Assembly: GCA_963662155.1 (NCBI GenBank)
Contig: OY759266.1
Coordinates: 58,198,010 to 58,262,009 of the forward strand
Direction of reading: 5' to 3'
DNA length: 64,000 bases
Origin: Lamellibrachia columna
Lineage: Eukaryota > Annelida > Polychaeta > Sabellida > Siboglinidae
The position numbers and the translations under genes are program-made. Position 1 is the first letter of the stretch. Each line of letters starts with the position of its first letter. Shown here piece by piece: positions 8,690 to 20,199 of the stretch. A model generated the notes under the pieces. That model saw only the letters and a program-made list of their open reading frames with translations, did no database searches and was not told where the DNA came from.

Positions 8690-11350
8690 CTATTTAGGAA
8701 TTTGTGCGTCTTTTGCCAACTCTTTCATTTATTGCTGTTGTTATGTCGGATTTTGTGCATGTGTCTAACAATTTCCAAGATAGGGTTGGGGCAGGATTGT
8801 CTACTTTGATGGGATGGCTTCGCCACAACTTGTCTATTTCCACAACAGGAGGTGGGAGGTTGTTCCATATGTCTGTGCATCGGTGTGCAAATTAATATTT
8901 TCTTATTTAATCTGCATATTTTCTTTGTATATTTTTAGATTATGTCCTCTTGTGTCCGAATCATTGTCTCTCAACGTAACTAAACTAGATGAAACTGGAG
9001 CATCGTATTTCCCTGATAATATACTATTTAATTCTATCATGTCTCCTCGGAATTGACGATAAGCCAGCGTTTTTTAGTCTCTATAAACACTCTTTATAGT
9101 CAAGGTCTTTAAAACCAGGAATTACTTTGGTAGTTATACGCTGAACGTTTTCAAGGGCTGTGATGTGCTTCATTAGGGATGGAGTCCAGACTTGATTGGC
9201 GTATTCTATGTGTGGGTGGACAGGGGATTTAAACATTGTTGTGAAGTACTGGTCATCCATGTGGTCGAAGGTACGCCGTATTATGCCCAGCATTGATTTG
9301 GCTTTGTTGACTTTTTTTCTGACATGTGCCTCAAAGTTTAGTGAAGAATCGAAAATAACATTTCAACCTTGTATTGTTTAGTATTGTATGATCTGGTCCC
9401 AGTGAGTATCCGTAATGTTTATATGTGAGTTACCTATTCTTCCTAGGCTACGTTTACGTGGGTGGAATTTCAAGAGTGATGAATCTGTCCAGTATTCTGC
9501 AAGGATTAGACATTGTTGTAGTCTAATGCAGTTATCCTGAGTATAGGTTGGGTGGAAAAGCTTCATATCGTCGGTGAACAGGAAGATGTCTTAGCTGCTT
9601 ACGACGTTAGACAAGTCATTTATGAAACTGACGAAAAGTAGAGGGCCAATCATTGACCCTTGGGGTATTCCACTTATTACATCTTGCCAGTCTGAATACG
9701 AAATGTTTACTCGGACACGTTGAGTTATGTGAGCCAGCAATGCTGCAGTCCATTCCAAGATGTCTCCCTTTACTCCGTACCTCTCCAGTTTCTTTAAAAG
9801 TTATGTGAGCCAGCAATGCTGCAGTCCATTCCAAGATGTCTCCCTTTACTCCGTACCTCTCCAGTTTCTTTAAAAGTTATGTGAGCCAGCAATGCTGCAG
9901 TCCATTCCAAGATGTCTCCCTTTACTCCGTACCTCTCCAGTTTCTTTAAAAGTTATGTGAGCCAGCAATGCTGCAGTCCATTCCAAGATGTCTCCCTTTA
10001 CTCCGTACCTCTCCAGTTTCTTTAAAAGTTATGTGAGCCAGCAATGCTGCAGTCCATTCCAAGATGTCACCCTTTACTCCGTACCTCTCCAGTTTCTTTA
10101 AAAGTTATGTGAGCCAGCAATGCTGCAGTCCATTCCAAGATGTCTCCCTTTACTCCGTACCTCTCCAGTTTCTTTAAAAGTTATGTGAGCCAGCAATGCT
10201 GCAGTCCATTCCAAGATGTCTCCCTTTACTCCGTACCTCTCCAGTTTCTTTAAAAGTTATGTGAGCCAGCAATGCTGCAGTCCATTCCAAGATGTCTCCC
10301 TTTACTCCGTACCTCTCCAGTTTCTTTAAAAGTTATGTGAGCCAGCAATGCTGCAGTCCATTCCAAGATGTCTCCCTTTACTCCGTACCTCTCAAGTTTC
10401 TTTAAAAGTTATGTGAGCCAGCAATGCTGCAGTCCATTCCAAGATGTCTCCCTTTACTCCGTACCTCTCCAGTTTCTTTAAAAGTTATGTGAGCCAGCAA
10501 TGCTGCAGTCCATTCCAAGATGTCTCCCTTTACTCCGTACCTCTCCAGTTTCTTTAAAAGTTATGTGAGCCAGCAATGCTGCAGTCCATTCCAAGATGTC
10601 ACCCTTTACTCCGTACCTCTCCAGTTTCTTTAAAAGTTATGTGAGCCAGCAATGCTGCAGTCCATTCCAAGATGTCTCCCTTTACTCCGTACCTCTCCAG
10701 TTTCTTTAAAAGTTATGTGAGCCAGCAATGCTGCAGTCCATTCCAAGATGTCTCCCTTTACTCCGTACCTCTCCAGTTTCTTTAAAAGTTATGTGAGCCA
10801 GCAATGCTGCAGTCCATTCCAAGATGTCTCCCTTTACTCCGTACCTCTCCAGTTTCTTTAAAAGTTATGTGAGCCAGCAATGCTGCAGTCCATTCCAAGA
10901 TGTCTCCCTTTACTCCGTACCTCTCAAGTTTCTTTAATAGTCGGTGATGTGGCACTTTGACAAATGCTTTAATAAAATCACAGTATATTACGTCGATACA
11001 TCCTTTGTTGTCTATTGTCTTGATCCATATGTCAAGTACTGTAAGCAGCGGTAGAACTGTGTATATGTTTGTCTTTATTCAATATGTGGGTAGCGTGCCT
11101 GTTGTCAGTGATGTCTTAAATATGATGCATAGTGGAATGCTGATAGTATCTGCCAATTCATTTAGGACACGAGGATGAAGGCCATCCAGTCCTGGTAATT
11201 TGTGCATATTTAGTTTTGTTTAGCTTCATTGCCATCATCAGTGGGTCGGTCTATTGTGCAAGTCTCGATAGTGTTATAACATCCTGTTGTGTCATCAGGA
11301 ATGTCTCCATCTGGTTCTCTGGTAAATACCGAAGAGAAAAATTTGACAAC
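8690..11350 (-). mobile_element. degenerate CR1-like LINE, reverse transcriptase region, split by a tandem array
   Basis: Read on the minus strand the pieces occur in family order. They are FTREPDG near 11,330; LDGLHPRVLNELA near 11,190; a KAFVKVPHHRLLKKLE block near 10,950; SGIPQGSMIGPLLF near 9,680; the catalytic box FTDDMKLF near 9,570; RTFDHMDDQYFTTMF then EYANQVW near 9,230; RGDMIEFNSI near 9,040; TRGHN near 8,955; and WNNLPPPVVE near 8,860. These are the fingers, palm and C-terminal motifs of non-LTR reverse transcriptases. The endonuclease part is missing and frames are broken by stops, so it is dead. It is 5'-truncated and interrupted by 16 copies of a 76-bp unit derived from its own coding sequence. 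The superfamily assignment (CR1 rather than L2 or Jockey) is tentative. Confidence 0.85.
9718..10940. repeat. 76-bp minisatellite inside the LINE reverse transcriptase, about 16 copies
   Basis: The unit length is 76 bp (repeat starts at 9,801 and 9,877). Copies are nearly identical, with rare changes (GATGTCACC for GATGTCTCC, CTCAAG for CTCCAG). On the minus strand one unit encodes LKKLERYGVKGDILEWTAAL, a piece of the LINE palm region. Because 76 is not a multiple of three, amplification breaks the reading frame. Confidence 0.97.
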
Positions 11351-11729
11351 ACTTATTCAGTAAATTATTGAAAATGAAAACTGGTGATAACAAACACAAA
11401 TTTGGACTATAGGAACCAATTGGCTACCACAATGTTTTGCCAAATGTGAGTAACATTAAACGTTATTCTGTTATTAATAACATGTTAATGGGTTCAGTAA
11501 TACATGCAGCGATTGTCCAATTGATTCATATGTGCCGCGTGTTCACTCACTCAACGTTTCGGCAACTATCAGTTGTCTTCTACGGGAATTGAATTCTAGG
11601 ACTTCGTTTTTCTTCTATGCGCCAGATGGCACTGCGAGCAGGCTGTCACACACACCTCGGAGTTTGCTTCCCCTCGTCGCGATTCATGACGTCTTTCTGG
11701 TCCATTTTGTTTGTTCGTGACACTTCCAG
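11351..11729. other. spacer, no gene seen
   Basis: There is no repeat or domain here; the end (GACACTTCCAG) is a possible acceptor for the PAN-like candidate exon. Confidence 0.4.
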
Positions 11730-11977
11730 CAGCGACTGTGCGGACTACAGCTACGGCGAGTCGTGGAGGTTGGAGGAGATTGTTTCCCTTGCGGCCATGT
11801 CACGACTCACCTGCGCCTCTCAGTGCATGCAGACGATGGAGTGTCGGGGCTTCTCACTAGACGGCGCCGTGTCTACTGAGGGTCGTGGCTGCAGTCGAGG
11901 GGTTGACGGGCTGCGACAGTCGGGCCAACGTCGCCGGGGCGACCTTCCTCGCGAGCGTCACACACAACGAACTCAGT
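11730..11977 (+). CDS. candidate exon with PAN/apple-like cysteine pattern, possible frame break
   Basis: Following the acceptor CACTTCCAG, the sequence reads SSDCADYSYGESWRLEEIVS, then SRLTCASQCMQTMECRGFSL. This spacing (C-x3-C-x5-C-x2-F) is like PAN/apple domains. After about 11,870 the most protein-like reading moves to another frame (GCDSRANVAGATFLASVTHN), which runs to the donor CAGT|GTGAGT. Either the exon has a frameshift or one of the readings is accidental. Phases do not match EAR exon F or the next candidate, so its place in a gene is unproven. Confidence 0.4.
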
Positions 11978-12734
11978 GTGAGTCGATTGGTTACATTCAA
12001 CTAATGTCTTAGCCCACATTCACAAAATAAATGGTTGAAGATGCGTTTTTTCGAACACTTTCATCCCGTTAAACGTCATATAACGTCACAGAGGGTTTTA
12101 ATAGAAAGAACTATGCTTAACAAAAACAAACATGTTATCTTATTACATCTTTTCGAAGAAAACAATCTGTACTTTTTACCCGACACGTCGGCTAAAACGT
12201 ACCGGATGTGTTGGTAAATAGTAGACCTACCAACGAACTAGGCAGTACAAATATTTATTTAGTCGTTAAAATGAATGAAGAACAATGATTAATTCTTATA
12301 AAACTCGTGTGCATATTGTCCCCTGTTGCCCATATCTGCACATGGCAATCCTACCATTCAATCATGTCGTCCTTTTCACTTTCCTTGCACATTAAGCAGT
12401 ATCAGAAAGCGTGCTGTCAAGTTTGCTATAAAAAAATACACATTTGCATTGAGTGTTACATTTTTATTGGAACAATGTTGATTTGAATATACAAATGGGT
12501 ATAATTTCAGTTCGTAGTGAATTTTTGCTGCTCGTGTGCGACAAATAGTGGGAGTGAAAATAGCCTATTACTATTTCAGCATTTCCTTTCATACATAACT
12601 GAGTTGGTAGAAATACATCCAGTGACAATTTCATGGAGAACGCACACACCATAAAAACTGAAATAGTCAAACGAACAATATATTTTATAAATTGGGCCTG
12701 GATATATTCGATACCTTTGACCACCTTTGTCCAG
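11978..12734. other. spacer or intron, no feature seen
   Basis: This AT-rich sequence has no repeat array and no recognisable coding domain. It ends in CCTTTGTCCAG, a plausible acceptor. Confidence 0.45.
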
Positions 12735-12853
12735 GAGCGAATGCTTGTACTTCAGCGAGTGGCAGGCAACGGGCAGAGAAAACGGCGAAGGAGAGAGGCA
12801 GGCGGACCAGTGAGTATGTCCTGACGGCAAACGCGGCGTCTTCTGCCATCTTG
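12735..12853 (+). CDS. candidate EAR-type exon
   Basis: The acceptor is TTTGTCCAG and the donor CATCTTG|GTAAGG. It encodes GRQRAEKTAKERGRRT followed by SEYVLTANAASSAIL; the latter matches the closing strand of an EAR repeat. It is homologous at the DNA level to the candidate at 241-367. The phase to the next candidate exon does not match. Confidence 0.4.
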
Positions 12854-13044
12854 GTAAGGAACCGTCTATCACATTAAAAACAAATACGTTTCGTGTATTG
12901 TCTTCTTTGGCATAAGAATACATGCAAACAAATTATTCCGTGTTGGCGCGAGCGCGTGCGTGCATGTGTTCGTGTGTGCGTATGTGTGTTTGCGTGTGCA
13001 CGCACACGCACACAGCACATACAACACACAGTGATGCACGCAGT

Positions 13045-13198
<154 letters not shown>

Positions 13199-13201
13199 GA
13201 G

Positions 13202-13427
13202 CTTCTCGATGAAAGACTCCGACACGATAATGATCTACCACGAGTGGACCGGCGCGATCGAGATACACACGGAGCTTCGGAGTCACGCCTCGTACGGGGT
13301 GAGCGTCTTCCAGCAGCACCACGACGTCTCTGTGTACACCTGGCGGCGTCTGAACCCCGCCCTCTGGCAAGGTGGCTGTAGTCTCCCCGAACGTCTGTCG
13401 TGGTCGCCTCTCTTCAAGTGGATGTGA
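13202..13427 (+). CDS. candidate EAR-type exon, possibly terminal
   Basis: The frame reads SFSMKDSDTIMIYHEWTGAI, then ELRSHASYGVSVFQQHHDVS and VYTWRRLNPALWQ. IYHEW followed by a V-x-x-F core is EAR-like. The frame runs to a TGA at 13,425-13,427, so it could be the last exon; alternative donors exist at 13,251 (GGG|GTGAGC) and 13,370 (CAAG|GTGGCT). The acceptor is uncertain because only CA repeat lies upstream. Confidence 0.42.
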
Positions 13428-13550
13428 CGTAACGGCTGACCGCTGGACCAAACAAAGACGGCCGACAAGTGACTGTGATTATATTAACTACACAGACGCC
13501 GTGGTTCCACTTGGGATTTCAATCGCGATGAAGGAATATTTCTTACCACA

Positions 13551-15676
13551 ACTATCAGTTGCTGCGGTAGTTGCAAAAGAGGAGGTTATACTGGTAGGAC
13601 CAGACGTGACAGTTCTAATGGTACGACCAGCTATAGTCGCATACATGCCAGTTGTAATTGGAGGATCTGCTGCAGTTAAATACGTGACAGTTGTAATGGT
13701 AGGACATGCAGCTGTAGTCGCAGACGTGACAGTTGTAAAGGTAGGACCTGCAGCTGTATTCGCAGACGTGACAGATGTAATGGTAGGACCTGCAGCTGTA
13801 GTCGCAGACGTGACAGTTGTAATCGTAGGACTTGCTGTAGTCGCAGACGTGACAGTTGTAACGGTAGGACTTGCAGGTGTAGTCGCAGACGTGACAGTTG
13901 TAACGGTAGGACCTGCAGCTGTATTCGCACACGTGACAGTTGTAACGGTAGGACCTGCAGCTGTAGTCGCAGACGTGACAGTTGTAACGGTAGGACCTGC
14001 AGCTGTATTCGCAGACGTGACAGATGTAATGGTAGGACCTGCAGCTGTAGTCGCAGACGTGACAGTTGTAATCGTAGGACTTGCTGTAGTCGCAGACGTG
14101 ACAGTTGTAACGGTAGGACTTGCAGGTGTAGTCGCAGACGTGACAGTTGTAACGGTAGGACCTGCAGCTGTAGTCGCAGACGTGACAGTTGTAACGGTAG
14201 GACCTGCAGCTGTAGTCGCAGACGTGACAGTTGTAACGGTAGGACCTGCAGCTGTAGTCGCAGACGTGACAGTTGTAACGGTAGGACCTGCAGCTGTAGT
14301 CGCAGACGTGACAGTTGTAACGGTAGGACCTGCAGCTGTATTCGCACACGTGACAGTTGTAACGGTAGGACCTGCAGCTGTAGTCGCAGACGTGACAGTT
14401 GTAACGGTAGGACCTGCAGCTGTAGTCGCAGACGTGACAGTTGTAACGGTAGGACCTGCAGCTGTATTCGCACACGTGACAGTTGTAACGGTAGGACCTG
14501 CAGCTGTATTAGCAGACGTGACAGTTGTAACGGTAGGACCTGCAGCTGTAGTCGCAGACTTGACAGTTGTAATCGTAGGACTTGCTGTAGTCGCAGACGT
14601 GACAGTTGTAACGGTAGGACTTGCAGGTGTAGTCGCAGACGTGACAGTTGTAACGGTAGGACCTGCAGCTGTATTCGCACACGTGACAGTTGTAACGGTA
14701 GGACCTGCAGCTGTAGTCGCAGACGTGACAGTTGTAACGGTAGGACCTGAAGCTGTAGTCGCAGACGTGACAGTTGTAACGGTAGGACATGCAGCTGTAT
14801 TCGCACACGTGACAGTTGTAACGGTAGGACCTGCAGCTGTATTCGCACACGTGACAGTTGTAACGGTAGGACCTGCAGCTGTAGTCACAGACGTGACAGT
14901 TGTAACGGTAGGACCTGCAGCTGTAGTCACAGTCGTGACAGTTGTAACGGTAGGACCTGCAGCTGTAGTCGCAGACGTGACAGTTGTAACGGTAGGACCT
15001 GCAGCTGTAGTCACATACGTGACAGTTGTTATGGTAGGACCTGCAGCTGTAGTCGCAGACGTGACAGTTGTAACGGTAGGACCTGCAGCTGTAGTTGCAG
15101 ACGTGACAGTTGTAACGGTAGGACCTGAAGCTGTAGTCGCAGACGTGACAGTTGTAACGGTAGGACCTGCAGCTGTATTTGCACACGTGACAGTTGTAAC
15201 GGTAGGACCTGCAGCTGTATTCGCACACGTGACAGTTGTAACGGTAGGACCTGCAGCTGTAGTCACAGACGTGACAGTTGTAACGGTAGGACCTGCAGCT
15301 GTAGTCACAGTCGTGACAGTTGTAACGGTAGGACCTGCAGCTGTAGTCGCAGACGTGACAGTTGTAACGGTAGGACCTGCAGCTGTAGTCACAGACGTGA
15401 CAGTTGTTATGGTAGGACCTGCAGCTGTAGTCGCAGACGTGACAATTGTAACGGTAGGACCTGCAGCTTCAGTCGCATACGTGACAGTTGTAACGGTAGG
15501 ACCTGCAGCTGTAGTCACAGACGTGACAGTTGTAACGGTAGGACCTGCAGCTGTAGTCACAGACGTGACAGTTGTAACGATAGGACCTGCAGCTGTAGTC
15601 GCAGACGTGACAGTTGTTATGGTAGGACCTGCAGCTGTAGTCACAGACGTGACAGTTGTTATGGTAGTAGTCATAA
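13551..15676. repeat. 42-bp minisatellite, about 50 copies, open in several frames on both strands
   Basis: The unit is 42 bp (GTCGCAGACGTGACAGTTGT followed by AACGGTAGGACCTGCAGCTGTA). Because 42 is divisible by three, the frame is preserved. The + strand stays open as VVADVTVVTVGPAA repeats across more than 2.1 kb. The minus strand stays open as TTVTSATTAAGPTV, as CDYSCRSYRYNCHV and as RLRLQLQVLPLQLS repeats. Variant units (TTCGCACAC, GTCACAGAC, GTCACAGTC, and a 39-bp unit with CTTGCTGTAG) form recurring blocks. I see no start-codon context, signal peptide or splice structure that would make it a gene. Confidence 0.95.
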
Positions 15677-16477
15677 ACGACAAATCGCTCATTGTGGCAT
15701 AATGCTCACTGCATATAAGAACTGTAATGTATATTACTACCGTCTGGTGCTGCCACCAGTCGTTTTGATATAGAGCTATTGAGAACTCTCCTGTGTCAAT
15801 GATAATAAAGCTAAGTTTTACTACGTGTATCCATCTTGTTGAGTTAACTATTTTATATGAACTATTGAAGTTTATATTTCATAACTATTTACAAGAGTCT
15901 GGGTCACACGGCTTGCTAACTATTTACAAAAGGACACTAACACCGTGTTGACAGGACAGCCGTAATGCTGACCATTAACAAGTTGCTTATCTTTTACGAT
16001 GATGATAAAATTGTCGTCGTCGTAGCTGTTGTTGTCGTCGTTGTTGTTTTTGTCGTTGACCCTCATATAGAGTCAGTTTGCGTTCTGCCCTCGAATTCCA
16101 TCATTTGGCACAAGCAAAATGTTCCAGTATATTTATGTCCCTAGTTGTTTACTTGCTGTCTGTCTGTGACAGTTGTCGGTGACCTTGACGGCACTGTCTG
16201 TGTGTCGACCGTTCAATCTTGGTGTGGTTACGGCACAAAACGATTCGCCCAGGTCGTTCTACCACTGTCTAGTGTCAGACGTTCGTGTGTGCCCAGGTCG
16301 TTCTACCACTGTCTAGTGTCAGACGTTCGTGTGTGCTGCTCGGTGAATTGGGCTAATGGATGCGGCCGCAAGACTTTCCTATTTCAGGCACTTCCTACAA
16401 GAGAGCGTGGTTGCGTTTGATGTGTAAAAGAGCTCCTTCGTTTGATCTCATTCGTAAATGAAGATATCATGTCAGTA
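15677..16477. other. intergenic; GTCGTT tract and a 44-bp direct duplication
   Basis: A short (GTCGTT)n-like tract lies at about 16,012-16,056. A tandem duplication of about 44 bp begins CCCAGGTCGTTCTACCACTG near 16,249 and again near 16,293. No gene was seen. Confidence 0.6.
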
Positions 16478-16483
16478 CAGTAA

Positions 16484-16560
16484 AACTTTGTTAACTCGAA
16501 CATCAAGAACTGAAATCCCCATCATAATTTGAACCGAGAGCCCGGTCCTGCCGACATGCA
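16484..16560. mobile_element. possible pogo/Tigger-like terminus
   Basis: TA followed by CAGTAAAACTTTGTTAACTC, then GAACATCAAG, is the kind of end seen in Tigger/pogo MITEs. I could not place the opposite end. Only non-coding sequence follows to about 17,100. Confidence 0.35.
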
Positions 16561-17104
16561 CCGCCTTGTGAAAGCCCGACTTAGCTCGAACATACAGATA
16601 ACGCGAAGTACGTGCCAGGCCCCTCAACCAGCGAGTAAACCAAGTTGTACTGTCAGTTCACTGCGACCCCGGGGTGGGGGGTACTGCCATACCAAAGCCG
16701 TGGGTTTGTGCCACCACAGCACCACGAAGAGAGAGAGAAATCAAGAAATTTAGGACCACCAAGAGAGAATTATTGAGCAATGTATCTAATATATATAATT
16801 TTGCAGTGTAAGGTCATACTTTATGGTAGTTGCACTACATCATCTGAAAACATCTGAACATAAATGAATTTAATAAATGCAGAACAATTTATTTCAAACT
16901 GGACATGGAATATTATAATCAAACCACAACATCCCTCAAAAAGAATCACATCAATTCAAATAATGCTAATTTCAAGCCTGTGCATCCAAAAGCAGAATTT
17001 CACAATTAATCAGCCCTCTTCACTGATGCTTAGAACATAATTTTTTTCAATGTCATTCTTTCATGCTATATCATAGATTCATGACATGATTTAACATAGG
17101 ATAA
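16561..17104. other. intergenic, no feature seen
   Basis: I recognise no gene, RNA or repeat in this stretch. Confidence 0.4.
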
Positions 17105-18425
17105 TGACGCACGTTTCTGATCAGCAAATGGTTCAGTGCTTTCAGTCGGCGTATCGAAAAAAACATTCGACTGAAACCGCGCAACTTTGGTTTTCGTTGA
17201 TTTTAGTGCGGCGTTCGACACAATCAATGACATCTTGATTAGGCGATTACGTTTGCGTTATCATCGAGTACAACTACTTTGACGGCGGGTGTCCCGCAAG
17301 GCTCTGTCCTTGGACCACTGTTCTTTTTCACTGTACATCCAGCCTATTGGCGACATTATTCGAGCCCATGGACTATTCTTCCAGCACTATGCTGATGACT
17401 TACAGATCTATTCACACTTCGACCTGAATCCATCCGATTTAGCAGCTATTGTACAGCAAATGGGGGATTGTTTGGGTGACATAAAACAATGGATGGCATG
17501 GAATTCTATATGTATGAATGACGGCAAGACACAGTATCTTCCAATTGTACCCAAGTCTGCGGCTGCACTCTTTGTGATTCGTGTTGGTGTTTCTACAATC
17601 ACAGCTTCGCGATGTGTTCGAAATCTCTGTGTCTTCGTTTACAGGCACCTAGATATAAAAAAAGCAAGTGTCTCAAACCGTAAGTGCATGCTCATTCTAC
17701 CTCCGCCACATCAATCAAATCAGCCGGTTTTTTTTAACCCAAACCGACAAAGGAACGTGTAGTCAATCCATCATCACATTGCGGCTTGACTACTGCAATG
17801 CACTCTTCTACGGCCCGTCTGTAGTTAACATTGCGCGTCTGCAACGAATACACAACTCGGCTGCCAGACTGATTCTGCGTCGTCCACGTCAACTTTAGTA
17901 AAACTTGTAACACTCTCGCCAGCTTCAAATGTCGACTAAAGACACATTTATTTCGTATCGCATATTTTAGCGTATATTCCAGATGAACATTGTCCTCCAC
18001 TCATAGCAATTAAATTATGACTATTCCACTAATATTCTCATGATATATAACATTATATTTTACCAATATATGTTTATCACTTAAACAATTATTATAAAAC
18101 ATTTAACTAAATTATTAAATTATTTATTATTATTAATCATACACATACATTTATTTATTTATTGTATTGCTATATAATTATTGTGCTATATTATTATTTT
18201 TTTATTCTTAATACTAGCAGCTAATATATTTATTTAGCTATTTCCTTAATTAGCAATTGTACACTATTTTATTGCTGTATTTATTTAAAATAATAATTAT
18301 TATTAGTAGTATTTATTTGTTGATTTTGCAATGTTACAATATTTTATGTATTTTAATATGTTGTAAAGCGCCACGAACAATTTTGGATCTGGCGCTATAC
18401 CAGGTCAAATATATTATTATTATAT
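17105..18425 (+). mobile_element. degenerate L2/CR1-like LINE 3' half
   Basis: Read on the + strand with several frameshifts it gives FQSAYRKKHSTETA near 17,140, an AAFDTIND-like block near 17,210, GVPQGSVLGPL near 17,290, and IQPIGDIIRAHGLFFQHYAD with the catalytic YADD box near 17,390. These are followed by IKQWMAWNSICMNDGKTQYL near 17,490, RLDYCNALFYG near 17,790 and NSAARLILR near 17,860. The order and motifs are those of L2/CR1-type reverse transcriptases. The last part is an AT-rich 3' UTR ending in GGCGCTATACCAGGTCAAAT and an (ATT)n tail, which is typical of these elements. It is broken by stops and short deletions, so inactive. Confidence 0.85.
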
Positions 18426-18455
18426 ATCTCGATCTACTGTTTGAATTCCACAATT

Positions 18456-18635
<180 letters not shown>

Positions 18636-18637
<2 letters not shown>

Positions 18638-18930
18638 TTTTTTTATTACAAGATAGGTGCATGGTATGTTAATTATATAAAAAAAACATGCTGTGACTTG
18701 TTTTTCGAATTATAATTCATAACATGTCTTCTTATAATTCATAACATGTCTTCCACATTTCAAATATAATTGATTAACGAACATAATTACAAAAACAAAT
18801 CACTGATTTGTAAAAGCATGTTTTATAATTAACATACCATGTTTTATAATTAACATACCATGTTTTATAATTAACATACCATGTTTTATAATTAACATAC
18901 CATGCATCTATCTTGTAATAAAAAAAGAAA
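18636..18930. mobile_element. fold-back (inverted repeat) element of about 295 bp
   Basis: The left arm, TTTTTTATTACAAGATAGGT then GCATGGTATGTTAATTATA, is repeated in inverted form at 18,888-18,930 with about one mismatch over about 40 bp. Inside are four 21-bp direct repeats (CATGTTTTATAATTAACATAC) at about 18,820-18,905 and a duplicated CATAACATGTCTTC. There is no coding capacity. It fits a MITE or fold-back element; no clear target-site duplication was seen. Confidence 0.65.
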
Positions 18931-19020
18931 AGATTTATCACAGTGAGTTCCACAGTTTTTGTGTGCGCTTTTCTCTGAATCAGTTAAAGGGCGTGTAAAC
19001 CCTTTGGAAATCTGCTATTC

Positions 19021-19611
<591 letters not shown>

Positions 19612-19838
19612 ATAATATTATAACAAACCAATGCAACAGGGGAGAGTACACATAAGCTTACACTTCAATTCTCTCAGTTTCCAGCATAAGATTGTAGCAC
19701 ACTATGATTGAAGCTATTCGTCTTTTAACTATACATAATTTAAATTGTATATACATGTTCTGCATTAGCAATGTATGTATATTCACCGCATATATACGTA
19801 ATATTGGAAACAATATATTATTTTTAGTATTAGCATTA

Positions 19839-19865
19839 TTTGTAGGGGTTGAAAACCCCTACAAA
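19839..19865. other. perfect 12-bp hairpin
   Basis: TTTGTAGGGGTT and AACCCCTACAAA are perfectly complementary with a three-base loop. No gene lies next to it, and a role is unknown. Confidence 0.7.
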
Positions 19866-20199
19866 CGTGCCCAATTCTCCACCATTTAGTAGCTTTACCA
19901 ACTTCTTTAGGGCCTCAAGTAACTAAACTAATTATTGTTTTCACCACCTACAAACCACGCGAAATGTTTTCTGACGTTAGTACGGCTTAACTAAAACCAG
20001 TCTTAATTTATAATAGCGTGTGTGTTTGTGTTCGTAGCCCGATGGGGTACTCCCTATACCGAGGTGTGACCGAAGCAACAAAGAATTCGTTGAAGCCATT
20101 GCAATATATTGTGGATTTTTATACGTTTGATTTTCATTTACAAAATGTTCTGGAAATGGATACAATTTTATTTTGATTACCGAATTTAAGACATTCCAC
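19866..20199. other. intergenic, no feature seen
   Basis: No coding or repeat signal was recognised between the hairpin and the LINE endonuclease fragment. Confidence 0.4.

Noticed and set aside
13372..15702. A 776-codon + strand frame and overlapping minus-strand frames of 734, 390, 286 and 239 codons
   Set aside because: All are produced by the stop-free 42-bp tandem unit, whose length is a multiple of three; no start context, splice structure or domain supports a protein.
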